A stretch of 64,000 nucleotides of DNA from assembly GCA_028015205.1 (NCBI GenBank), contig JAPWFG010000018.1, positions 2,418,001 to 2,482,000 of the forward strand. The letters run 5' to 3'. The number at the start of each line of letters is the position of its first letter. Position 1 is the first letter of the stretch. The notes under the pieces are model-generated. The model was not told where the DNA came from. It did no database searches and was given only the letters and a program-made list of their open reading frames with translations. The position numbers and the translations under genes are program-made. This document shows, piece after piece, positions 1 through 9,430 of this stretch. The stretch is from Mytilisepta virgata. Taxonomy: Eukaryota > Mollusca > Bivalvia > Mytilida > Mytilidae.

Positions 1-1143
1 AAAAACAGCGATAAGCAGTAAAGAGCAAGAGAAAAACAGCGATGAGCACGGGAAAAACAGCGATGAGCTGCAAAGGGCACGAGAAAAACAGCGATGAAAA
101 GCAAAGAGCAAGAGGAAAAACAGCAATAAGCAGTAAAGAGCAAGAGAAAAACAGCGATGAGCACGAGAAAAACAGCGATGAGCAGTAAAGAACAAGAGAA
201 AAACAGCAATGAGCACGAGAAAAACAGCGATGAGCTGCAAAGGGCACGAGAAAAACAGCGATGAGCTACAAAAACCAAGAGAAAAACAGCGATGAGCAAC
301 AAAAAACCAAGAGAAAAACAATGCTGAGCAGTAAAGAAGAAGAGAAAAACAGTGCTGAGCAGTAAAGAACAAGAGAAAAACAGCGATGAGCAACAAAGAG
401 CAAGAGAAAAACAGCGATGAGCAGTAAAGAGCAAGAGAAAAACAGCGATAAGCAGTAAAGAGCAAGAGAAAAACAGTGCTGAGCAGTAAAGAGCAAGAAA
501 AAAACAGTGCTGAGCAGTAAAGAACAGGAGAAAAACTGCAATGAGCACGAGAAAAACAGCGATGAGCAGTAAAGAGCACGAGAAAAACAGCGATAAGCAG
601 CAAAGAGGAAGAGAAAAACAGCGATGAGCACGAGAAAAACAGCGATGAGGAGTAAAGATCAAGAGAAAAACAGCGATAAGCAGTAAAGAGCAAGAGAAAA
701 ACAGCGATGAGCACGAGAAAACAGCGATGAGAAGCAAAGAGGAAAAGAAAAACAGCGATGAGAAGCAAAGAACAAGAGAAAAACAGCGATGAGCACGAGA
801 AAAAAAGCGATGAGCTGCAAAAACCAAGAGAAAAACAGTGCTGAGCAGTAAAGAAGAAGAGAAAAACAGTGCTGAGCAGTAAAGAACAAGAGAAAAACAG
901 CGATGAGCAACAAAGAGCAAGAGAAAAACAGCGATGAGCAGTAAAGAGCAAGAGAAAAACAGCGATAAGCAGTAAAGAGCAAGAGAAAAACAGTGCTGAG
1001 CAGTAAAGAGCAAGAGAAAAACAGTGCTGAGCAGTAAAGAACAAGAGAAAAACAGCGATGAGCTGCAAAGGGCACGAGGAAAACAGCGATAAGCAGCAAA
1101 GAGCAAGAAAAAAAACAGCAATGAGCACGAGAAAAACAGCGAT
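1..1143 (+). repeat. Segmental duplication inside the minisatellite, copy 1
   Basis: This stretch reappears with an offset of 3116 bases at 3117-4259 and looks identical wherever I compared it, including rare variant units. The match ends at about 1143/4259, where one copy has an extra unit. Identity over more than 1.1 kb of otherwise variable units points to a recent block duplication (unequal exchange) rather than unit-by-unit drift, or to an assembly artefact. Confidence 0.85.
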
Positions 1144-3116
1144 GAGCAACAAAAAACCAAGAGAAAAACAGTGCTGAGCAGTAAAGAAGAAGAGAAAAAC
1201 AGTGCTGAGCAGTAAAGAACAAGAGAAAAACGGCGATGAGCAACAAAGAGCAAGAGAAAAACAGCGATGAGCAGTAAAGAGCAAGAGAAAAACAGCGATA
1301 AGCAGTAAAGAGCAAGAGAAAAAACAGCGATAAGCAGCAAAGAGCAAGAGAAAAACCGCGATGAGCAACAAAGAACAAGAGAAAAACAGCGATAAGCAGT
1401 AAAGAGCAAGAGAAAAACAGTCCTGAGCAGTAAAGAGCAAGAGAAAAACAGTGCTGAGCAGTAAAGAACAAGAGAGAAACTGTGATAAGCACGAGAAAAA
1501 CAGCGATAAGCAGTAAAGAGCACGAGAAAAACAGCGATGAGCAGTAAAGATCAAGAGAAAAACAGCGATAAGCAGTAAAGAGCAAGAGAAAAAACAGCGA
1601 TAAGCAGCAAAAAGCAAGAGAAAAACAGCGATGAGCAACAAAGAACAAGAGAAAAACAGCGATGAGCAGTAAAGAACAAGAGAAAAACAGCGATAAGCAG
1701 TAAAGAGCAAGAGAAAAACAGTGCTGAGCAGTAAAGAGCAAGAGAAAAACAGTGCTGAACAGTAAAGAACAAGAGAAAAACTGTGATGAGCACGAGAAAA
1801 ACAGCGATAAGCAGTAAAGAGCAAGAGAAAAACAGTGCTGAGCAGTAAAGAGCAAGAGAAAAACAGTGCTGAGCAGTAAAGAACAGGAGAAAAACTGCAA
1901 TGAGCACGAGAAAAACAGCGATGAGCAGTAAAGAGCACGAGAAAAACAGCGATAAGCAGCAAAGAGGAAGAGAAAAACAGTGATGAGCACGAGAAAACCA
2001 GCGATGAGCAGTAAAGATCAAGAGAAAAAGCAGCAATGAGCAGCACGGAGCAAGAGATGAGCAGCGATGAGCAAGATAAGAGCAGTGGTGAGCAGCGATG
2101 AGCAAGGGATGAGCAAGAGATGAGCAGCGATAAGCAAGAGATGAGCAGCAATGAGCAGCGATGAGCAAGAGATGAGCAGCAATGAGCAGCACGGAGCAAG
2201 AGATGAGCAGCGATGAGCAGCGATGAGGAAGAGAAGAGCAGCGATGAGCAAGAGATGAGCAAGAGATGAGCAGCGATGAGCAAGAGAAGAGCAGTGGTGA
2301 GCAACACGGAGCAAGAGAAGAGCAGCAATGAGCAGTGATGAGCAAGAGATGAGCAACGATGAGCAGTGATGAGCAGCAATGAGCAAGAGAAGAGCAGTTG
2401 TGAGCAGCGATGAGCAAGAGAAGAGCAGTGGTAAGCAACACGGAGCAAGAGAAGAGCAGCGATAAGCAGTAAAGAGCAAGAGAAAAACAGCGATAAGCAG
2501 TAAAGAGCAAAAGAAAAACAGCGATGAGCAGTAAAGAGCAAGAGAAAAACAGCGATAAGCAGTAAAGAGCAAGAGAAAAACAGTGTTGAGCAGTAAAGAA
2601 CAAGAGAAAAACTGCGATGAGCACGAGAAAAACAGTGTTGAGCAGTAACGAACAAGAGAAAAACTGCGATGAGCACGAGAAAAACAGCGATGAGAAGGAA
2701 AGAGCAAGGGAAAAACAGCGATGAGCACGAGAAAAACAGCGATGAGAAGCAAAGAGCAAGAGAAAAACAGCGATGAGCACGAGAAAAACAGCGATAAGCA
2801 GTAAAGAGCAAGAGAAAAACAGCGATGAGCAGTAAAGAACAAGAGGAAAAACAGCGATAAGCAGTAAAGAGCAAGAGAAAAACAGTGATAAGCAGTAAAG
2901 AGCAAGAAGAAAAACAGCGATAAGCAGTAAAGAGCAAGAGAAAAACAGTGCTGAGCAGTAAAGAACAAGAGAAAAACAGCGATGAGCACGGGAAAAACAG
3001 CGATGAGCTGCAAAGGGCACCAGAAAAACAGCGATAAGCAGCAAAGAGCAAGAGAAAAACAGCGATGAGCAACAAAGAACAAGAGAAAAACAGCGATGAG
3101 CCGTAAAGATCAAGAG

Positions 3117-4259
3117 AAAAACAGCGATAAGCAGTAAAGAGCAAGAGAAAAACAGCGATGAGCACGGGAAAAACAGCGATGAGCTGCAAAGGGCACGAGA
3201 AAAACAGCGATGAAAAGCAAAGAGCAAGAGGAAAAACAGCAATAAGCAGTAAAGAGCAAGAGAAAAACAGCGATGAGCACGAGAAAAACAGCGATGAGCA
3301 GTAAAGAACAAGAGAAAAACAGCAATGAGCACGAGAAAAACAGCGATGAGCTGCAAAGGGCACGAGAAAAACAGCGATGAGCTACAAAAACCAAGAGAAA
3401 AACAGCGATGAGCAACAAAAAACCAAGAGAAAAACAATGCTGAGCAGTAAAGAAGAAGAGAAAAACAGTGCTGAGCAGTAAAGAACAAGAGAAAAACAGC
3501 GATGAGCAACAAAGAGCAAGAGAAAAACAGCGATGAGCAGTAAAGAGCAAGAGAAAAACAGCGATAAGCAGTAAAGAGCAAGAGAAAAACAGTGCTGAGC
3601 AGTAAAGAGCAAGAAAAAAACAGTGCTGAGCAGTAAAGAACAGGAGAAAAACTGCAATGAGCACGAGAAAAACAGCGATGAGCAGTAAAGAGCACGAGAA
3701 AAACAGCGATAAGCAGCAAAGAGGAAGAGAAAAACAGCGATGAGCACGAGAAAAACAGCGATGAGGAGTAAAGATCAAGAGAAAAACAGCGATAAGCAGT
3801 AAAGAGCAAGAGAAAAACAGCGATGAGCACGAGAAAACAGCGATGAGAAGCAAAGAGGAAAAGAAAAACAGCGATGAGAAGCAAAGAACAAGAGAAAAAC
3901 AGCGATGAGCACGAGAAAAAAAGCGATGAGCTGCAAAAACCAAGAGAAAAACAGTGCTGAGCAGTAAAGAAGAAGAGAAAAACAGTGCTGAGCAGTAAAG
4001 AACAAGAGAAAAACAGCGATGAGCAACAAAGAGCAAGAGAAAAACAGCGATGAGCAGTAAAGAGCAAGAGAAAAACAGCGATAAGCAGTAAAGAGCAAGA
4101 GAAAAACAGTGCTGAGCAGTAAAGAGCAAGAGAAAAACAGTGCTGAGCAGTAAAGAACAAGAGAAAAACAGCGATGAGCTGCAAAGGGCACGAGGAAAAC
4201 AGCGATAAGCAGCAAAGAGCAAGAAAAAAAACAGCAATGAGCACGAGAAAAACAGCGAT
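3117..4259 (+). repeat. Segmental duplication inside the minisatellite, copy 2
   Basis: Second copy of the block at 1-1143. After 4259 the array continues with a diverged set of units and then shifts at about 4410 to GAGCAAGAGAAGAGCAGCGAT-type units before ending near 4545. Confidence 0.85.
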
Positions 4260-4527
4260 GAGCTACAAAAACCAAGAGAAAAACAGCGACGAGCAACAAA
4301 AAACCAAGAGAAAAAGAGTGCTGAGCAGTAAAGAACAAGAGAAAAACAGTGCTGAGCAGTAAAGAACAAGAGAAAAACAGCGATGAGCAACAAAGAGCAA
4401 GAGAAAAACAGCACGGAGCAAGAGAAGAGCAGCGATGAGCAAGAGAGGAGCAGCGATGAGCAAGAGAAGAGCAGGATTGCGAACAGCAACAAGCCTGAGT
4501 AGCGATGAGCAGCAAGGAAGAGCAAAG

Positions 4528-4890
4528 AGCGGGAGGGAGCAAGAGAAGATAAACTAAGTGAATGCAATGAAATTTACCGCCGTTGCTAAGGACACCCATC
4601 CATTGATCTAATGGTAACAAGCATCACTTGGAGGTAAGGTGACATAATCCAATCCTACCTTTGGTCCTCACAGAAAATACCGCCAAATGAAAAGAGCGGG
4701 ATAAGGGGAGATAATCCAATAGTGTACTTCGTATACTCTCGGACTTCGACATAACAGTGAGGTGAAGATCCAGAGACGACCGAGAAGTGCGGGAAAAGGG
4801 AGATAATCCAAACGTATAACCTCGGACTTCGACATAACAGTGAGAGTATCAGTCCCTAGAGACCGATAAAAGATCCAGAGACGACCGAGA
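4528..4890 (+). mobile_element. Conserved internal block of the minisatellite-bearing element, copy A
   Basis: Positions 4566-4890 match 40226-40490 closely, starting at ACCGCCGTTGCTAAGGACAC and continuing through GGGATAAGGGGAGATAATCC and CTCGGACTTCGACATAACAG. Within copy A, a unit of about 100 bases (GATAATCC through AGTGCGGGAAAA) is tandemly duplicated at about 4702-4800 and 4801-4900. Just before the block, 4528-4565 resembles the last codons of the C2H2 zinc-finger ORF of the other copy (GGAGCAAGAGAAG shared), so this copy seems to keep the tail of that gene while the rest is replaced by minisatellite. Confidence 0.82.
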
Positions 4891-4924
4891 AGTGCGGGAA
4901 AATGGAGATAATTCACATGGCACT

Positions 4925-5345
4925 TCCGGGTCCGTGACTTGCGTCACTTTCGTAAACAAATCATGGGGAAAATCCATCACTTCCGGTTGCGCATGCGCGC
5001 AAATCACTTCAGGTTCCTGAACATGCGCAGACGACACATCCGGGTCCTAGCACGTGACTTACGTCACTTCCGTAAACAAATGGCGCGAAAAACCACTACG
5101 CCCGGTTGCGCATGCGTGGATCTTCCGGGTACTTCCGGTTCCTAGACATGCGCAGACCACACATCCGGGTCCTAGCACGTGACTTACGTCACTTCCGTAA
5201 AGAAATGGCGGGAAAATCCATCACTTCCGGTTGCGCATGCGCGCAAAAATCACTTCCGGTACATCCGGTTCCGGTCACGTGACTTCCGGTTCCGGTTACG
5301 TCACTTCCTATGACGTCATTTCCGGTTCCGGTGACGTCACTTCCG
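4925..5345. promoter_or_regulatory. Cluster of promoter-type motifs in three tandem units (NRF-1, ETS, CRE, E-box, E2F-like)
   Basis: Three tandem units of about 117-122 bases start near 4929, 5046 and 5168. Each carries a CGTGACTT-CGTCACTT core, GTAAACAAA or GTAAAGAAA, and GGTTGCGCATGCG. Recognisable motifs are NRF-1 type GCGCATGCGC (4988-4999 and 5232-5243), many ETS type ACTTCCGG, CRE/ATF type TGACGTCA (5309-5318 and 5331-5339), E-box CACGTG (5051, 5176, 5276) and E2F-like TGGCGCGAAA (5080-5089). Such motif sets typify CpG-rich animal promoters. That this stretch works as a promoter is inference from motif density; no transcript start is visible. Confidence 0.6.
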
Positions 5346-5402
5346 GCACCTCCACAGCACCTCCACCACCACAAATCCTAACTGAACTGTCCCCATATAC
5401 TT
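5344..5402 (+). mobile_element. Right terminus of the minisatellite-bearing element, copy A
   Basis: The sequence GGCACCTCCACAGCACCTCC followed by a CCACCAC run and ending CTGTCCCCATATAC is shared with 40705-40776 and, in inverted pairs, with both ends of 6637-7276. This defines a common terminus. The matching left terminus of this copy is outside the window. Confidence 0.75.
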
Positions 5403-6636
5403 CTTAAGTGAAAATATTGAAACTGATACACCCATTAGCTTCTCTGAAGTAGAAGAAGCTAAAAAAATAAAAATGGAAAAGGTTGGAGGACCAGATATGA
5501 TAACAAATGCAGTGATGGAATATAAAAAATTATTTTAAGCTAATTTATCTGATACAGCTGAAAAAAGGGGACTCACCTTAAACATTACTGCGTTTCCTTT
5601 CGTAAATACTTTATATACGTACTACTGTGTGAAATACTGTATATGTGTTTATATTTTTTTTTATCATAGACTTGGACTTAATTATAAGACAAATAAAAAG
5701 GACTTAATATGAATAATAATTTCCTTAACTTGAGACCTCAGTTTTTGACCAGCCAAATTGAAAGTAGACCACCCAAACTCGTTATTTATGACAACTTCGG
5801 ATAATTTGATATTTTGGAAGAGAAAAATGGTTATACAAAGTAGGCGAAACGTTTGTTTATATAAGGTTTTATTCGTAGGAAACACTGGCAAGTATACCTA
5901 TATCGATTCGAAATTACTCATTTTATACATAGAATGTTCTATACAAATTCTGGAACAGGTCGTTTGGCTTTGAGCGAAATCTTGGACCATAGGTCACATA
6001 ATAATTTTATTTTCTTAAGGCGCTTTAAATTGAGAGCCGAACGTGTTTTGTCGAATTGGTGGAACAATTAAAAAATTAAAAAAAAAAAATATTTCCCCAG
6101 CTTGAAAATCTTGAAAAAAGGAGATTATCCTATCTCGGCATTAAACTTGCGCGCATCGGTTTCTCAAGTATCGGTGGATTGTTAACCTTTAATGAGACTC
6201 TAAATTTCAATAAAAAAACTCAGAAACAGTTATGTCATTGGACTGCAGGTTATGCGTACTTACCTGGTCTTTAACCTTCCGACACAATATTGGGCTTGTA
6301 TTGTCCGATCGAATGGACGAAAATCATACGATTAAAAAACACTGGAAAATATCTTCCATAAACTTCCGGTCTTATTTTTGTTTAGTTTATCATACGCTTT
6401 TTTATTATTTTAGTTATACACGCATCCTTGTGTGTTTGTTTGTTGTGTTCCATTCTCCTAACTTTGACTTTTCCTTGGATTTCGAATTTGTGGACTTATC
6501 CCACTGAAGGGTTTGCTTTTCTGACAGTGTTATTGTATCACTGATCACGCGAAATAAATTTTAGGTTAAATTTACTTCCTTTGCTCAATTTTTTGTCAAG
6601 ATAGCAAGTTAGATTTTGAACATATCCATATACCAA
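5403..6636. other. Non-coding stretch with one dispersed repeat
   Basis: AT-rich DNA without a convincing gene. A segment at 6396-6506 (TTTATTATTTTAGTTATACA through the GTGGACTTATCCCAC end) is similar to 23990-24105 in the same orientation and so belongs to a dispersed repeat family. I see nothing else supportable. Confidence 0.5.
6396..6506 (+). repeat. Dispersed repeat, copy 1
   Basis: Aligns by eye with 23990-24105: both share a TGTTTGTTTG(T/C)TGTGTTC stretch, then ACTTT and TTTTCCTTGGA, then AATTTGTGGACTT. Identity unknown. Confidence 0.55.
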
Positions 6637-7276
6637 GTAGTATATGGGCACAGTTCGGTTAGTTTTTCTGGAGGTGCTGTGGAGGTGCTGAGGAGGTGCC
6701 GGATTTGATGTCACCGGAACCAGAAGTCACGTGACCGAATGAATTGTGCGCATGCGCATTCAGAAGTGATAGATTTTTCCGCTTTTTTCCATTAATTGTT
6801 TACGGAAATGATGTCAGTCACGCGCTAGGACCAGAATGTGCTGACCAACCATATTAAGTACCTGGAAGTAGTTTGCGCGAATGCACAAGAGGAATCCCCT
6901 ATACCCCGCGCTTTTCATCCCGGGTGATATTTTCCTTTCGTTCAAGGGAGGACCACAGGTAGGATTGGATTACGTCCCTTACCTTCACCAATGCTGTTAC
7001 GATTAGGTCAATGGAGGGGAGATAATCCGGTTAAGCATGCGCAAACGACACATCAGGTCCAAGTACGTGACTGGTGTCACTTCCGTAAACAGATAGTTGA
7101 AAAATGGCGGGAAAATCCATCACTTCCGGTTGCACATGCGCGCAAACCACTTCCGGTCACTTCCAATTCACTTTCTGTGAGGTGATTTCCAGTTCCGGTT
7201 TACGTCATATTCGGCACCTCCTCAGCACCTCCACACCACCTACACAAATAGTAACTGAACTGTGCCCATATACTAC
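6637..7276. mobile_element. 640 bp terminal-inverted-repeat element, non-autonomous derivative of the minisatellite-bearing family
   Basis: The left end GTAGTATATGGGCACAGTTC and subterminal GGAGGTGCTG repeats return inverted at the right end (CGGCACCTCCTCAGCACCTC, then GAACTGTGCCCATATACTAC). The arms align over roughly 65 bases. Inside, 6890-7015 is an inverted version of the conserved block at 4600-4700 (ATCCTACCTGTGGTCCTCCC on the minus strand), and 7040-7210 repeats the ACTTCCGG / NRF-1-like cluster. No ORF is convincing. I could not find a clean target-site duplication. Best read as an internally deleted, MITE-like relative. Confidence 0.8.
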
Positions 7277-7347
7277 TACTACACCTAAAGAGCAGTGTAG
7301 TTTGAAGCGGGATTTCGCTTTTGTATTCCAAAATAGCAGTACCTGTA

Positions 7348-7351
7348 CTAT
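7348..7351. repeat. Target-site duplication CTAT (left)
   Basis: CTAT directly precedes the TG of the left LTR and is repeated directly after the CA of the right LTR at 18052-18055. This marks a clean integrase-mediated insertion. Confidence 0.85.
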
Positions 7352-8790
7352 TGTCACCGGGCTTATAAACAAGCAATCCATCTCAGGTTAATGGGTTTAT
7401 TGTGATAACAAGTATAAGCAAATAAACGCAATGTACACAGACCCTGAAATTACACAAAGTTAAAATACCATAAATACAGTGTAAAGAAGGATAACTCTAG
7501 CTGACAGTTTGACAGCTTACATGTAAATGACACTGTATTAGTTATACAAATAAAAATAGGATTTATATATTTGCTTGTTCTTACATATTATTTATCAACT
7601 ACTTAGCCAAATATATAGAAATGAAGAACATAGTTAAAATAACGTACGCATGATAAGTTCAATATTTCAATTCAACCTATGTTTTACATAGTCTGCTACT
7701 ATAGCATCATACACTTGATTAAAAATGATCTTAGCTTTAACACAAAGCAAGTAATAAAGCTAAAGCAAAAATAAGCAAACAATATTGTTAAGCAATAAGC
7801 AAAACTAAAAATATGTTAATATAAACAACACTTGATCCTTACCTCACATGAGGTGCAAAGGTCCTCAATAGCAAAATAAATCAGCTATAATACATCATCA
7901 GCTATACATACAAATACCAGTGGAATTGACACCTGTATAACAAAAATATTAAAATCATAACCTATGTGTTTTTGTGACTGGTAATGAGAATATTACACAA
8001 TTTCTTTACAATCAAATTACATTTTAAGCTGTTAAACTGTGCCTGTTTACTGTACTTTATCATTTTATCATGTTTTCTATATTTTCCACTTTTATAGTTT
8101 ATATAGTACTCAAAGTCACTTTTTACTGTATTATTTTACACACTGAACTGTTTAATATGTTTTAATAGGATTTTACTACTTCTTTTATGTGTTTATATGT
8201 TTTTATCAGTCTATCAAACTTCATTCATTCATTCATTCCTCTCATTCATTCTACACTCACATTTTCATGATTATTTGGTATTTACAGTTAATAAATGTTA
8301 GTAAATAGGGAAAACTGACCTGTATTATAAGAAAATGGTGTTCCTGACTAAATACTAGGATAAACAGCAAAACTAAGACATATCTGACATCTACATGTAC
8401 ACTATTCAAAATATAAACCAGTTCTGCCAGAACAAAGGAACTATCTAGAATTCCCTCCAAAAAGTAAACCTAACCAATCACAAATCAAACTGACCAGGTA
8501 AAAGGGCATAGGACATGGGACATTTCCAATAATAGATATAAACATCATATTACCTATTGAACTCAATGAAGCATGTAAATTTAAATGTCCTAACAGTAAA
8601 TAATACATGTACTGGATCTGACTGAAATAAACATATCAATTATCAATCAATAGGTCATCAGTCAGTGAATCTTTCTGAAAACTATATTATTAAAATATTT
8701 AGACATAATTTCATTAATTCTATCTACAATAAAATAAATTAATGGATAACCTGCAAAAATACAAATTTCATCAAATTTGACTCTACCACA
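7352..8790 (-). repeat. 3' LTR
   Basis: 1439 bases, TG...CA on the plus strand (TGTCACCGGG to CTCTACCACA). It has the same length as 16613-18051. Reading by eye I found two substitutions: 7424 A versus 16685 G, and 7596 C versus 16857 A. It holds a short ATTC microsatellite at about 8222-8243. Open frames within it are mirrored in the other LTR and are not genes. Confidence 0.95.
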
Positions 8791-8804
8791 TACTCCCCCC
8801 AGCA
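8791..8804 (-). promoter_or_regulatory. Polypurine tract (plus-strand DNA primer)
   Basis: On the minus strand CTGGGGGGAGTA abuts the start of the 3' LTR (TGTGGTAGAG). Position and purine run are as expected for the primer of second-strand synthesis in LTR elements. Confidence 0.8.
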
Positions 8805-8824
8805 GAAAAATGACGTCTCGGCAT

Positions 8825-9430
8825 TTAACTAGGGTGAGTATTGGGAGTTTTCAAAATGTCAAGTATAGCCTGTCCTGCCTGAGTCTGTAAACCTGCAAAT
8901 AAATCTGACTCTGCTGCTAAAGTGGTAATACAATTTACCTTTTTCTCCCAATCAGATCTGAAAGAAATAGCAGATTTTGAAGTGTCATAATCCCCAGACG
9001 TGTACCATGCTGGTGGTTTTCTATCCCGTGTCGATCTACGGACTGGAACTGGAACTGTTTCTGTAATTGACTCATCTTGAGACTCGTCGCTAGCTGGTGT
9101 GTTATCCTGCTCCGTCTCTGATTCTGAAGCGCTTCTGTCGGCAGATTCATCTTCTTCAACAGGTTCATTCTGTGTAGAAGTATGGGCGTCCCCATGTAAT
9201 TCTGCATCATCCACAGGCTGTTCTATGTTTGTCTGTGCTTCATCAGTTTCCTGAATCAGTGGTTCCTCAGTGATGGCTGGGTCACTGTTACTTGATTCTT
9301 CTTTACTGATGATGATGTCATCATATTCTGATTCTTCGTCAGTTGTATCGCTGGATTCAGAATATGTGTGTTCCTGTTCCTTTTGTCTCCTAGTTTTAGG
9401 TCTTTTTGCAGGTACAGGTTTGGCTCCGGG
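8825..9430 (-). pseudogene. C-terminal extension of Pol, cut off by an in-frame stop
   Basis: Directly after the pol stop (TAA at 9431-9433) the same reading frame stays open for 201 codons down to the stop at 8825, 20 bases before the polypurine tract. The stretch is very acidic (many Glu, Asp, Ser, Thr) and then shows VRRSTRDRKPPAWY, a motif typical of the C-terminal tails of Gypsy-type Pol after integrase. It therefore looks like the natural end of Pol, separated by one nonsense change or read through at low rate. There is no convincing internal initiation signal. Confidence 0.75.

Larger units (their letters stand above)
1..4545. repeat. Large minisatellite array (about 31 bp unit with shorter variants)
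   Basis: The whole stretch is built from variants of one unit of about 31 bases (core AGAAAAACAGCGATGAGCAG followed by TAAAGAGCA), mixed with shorter 18-21 base units containing GAGCACGAG. Between about 2035 and 2460 the units switch to a shorter GAGCAGCGATGAGCAAGAGA form. Long hydrophobic open frames on the minus strand (rich in Leu, Phe, Ser, Cys) are by-products of the repeat having few stops, not genes. The same repeat occurs in two short tracts at 38787-39075 and 40494-40680, which ties this array to that mobile element family. The left end lies outside the window. Confidence 0.93.

Noticed and set aside
1..4545. Possible CRISPR array
   Set aside because: Units are contiguous variants without unique spacers, and the genome is eukaryotic.
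266..4620. Long minus-strand open frames (up to about 900 codons) rich in Leu/Phe/Ser/Cys, and a 62-codon plus-strand frame
   Set aside because: They follow the minisatellite periodicity and repeat with it; low complexity, no start signals. Repeat artefacts.
8257..8460. 67-codon frame in the 3' LTR, repeated at 17518-17721
   Set aside because: Present in both LTRs only because they are copies; no motif.
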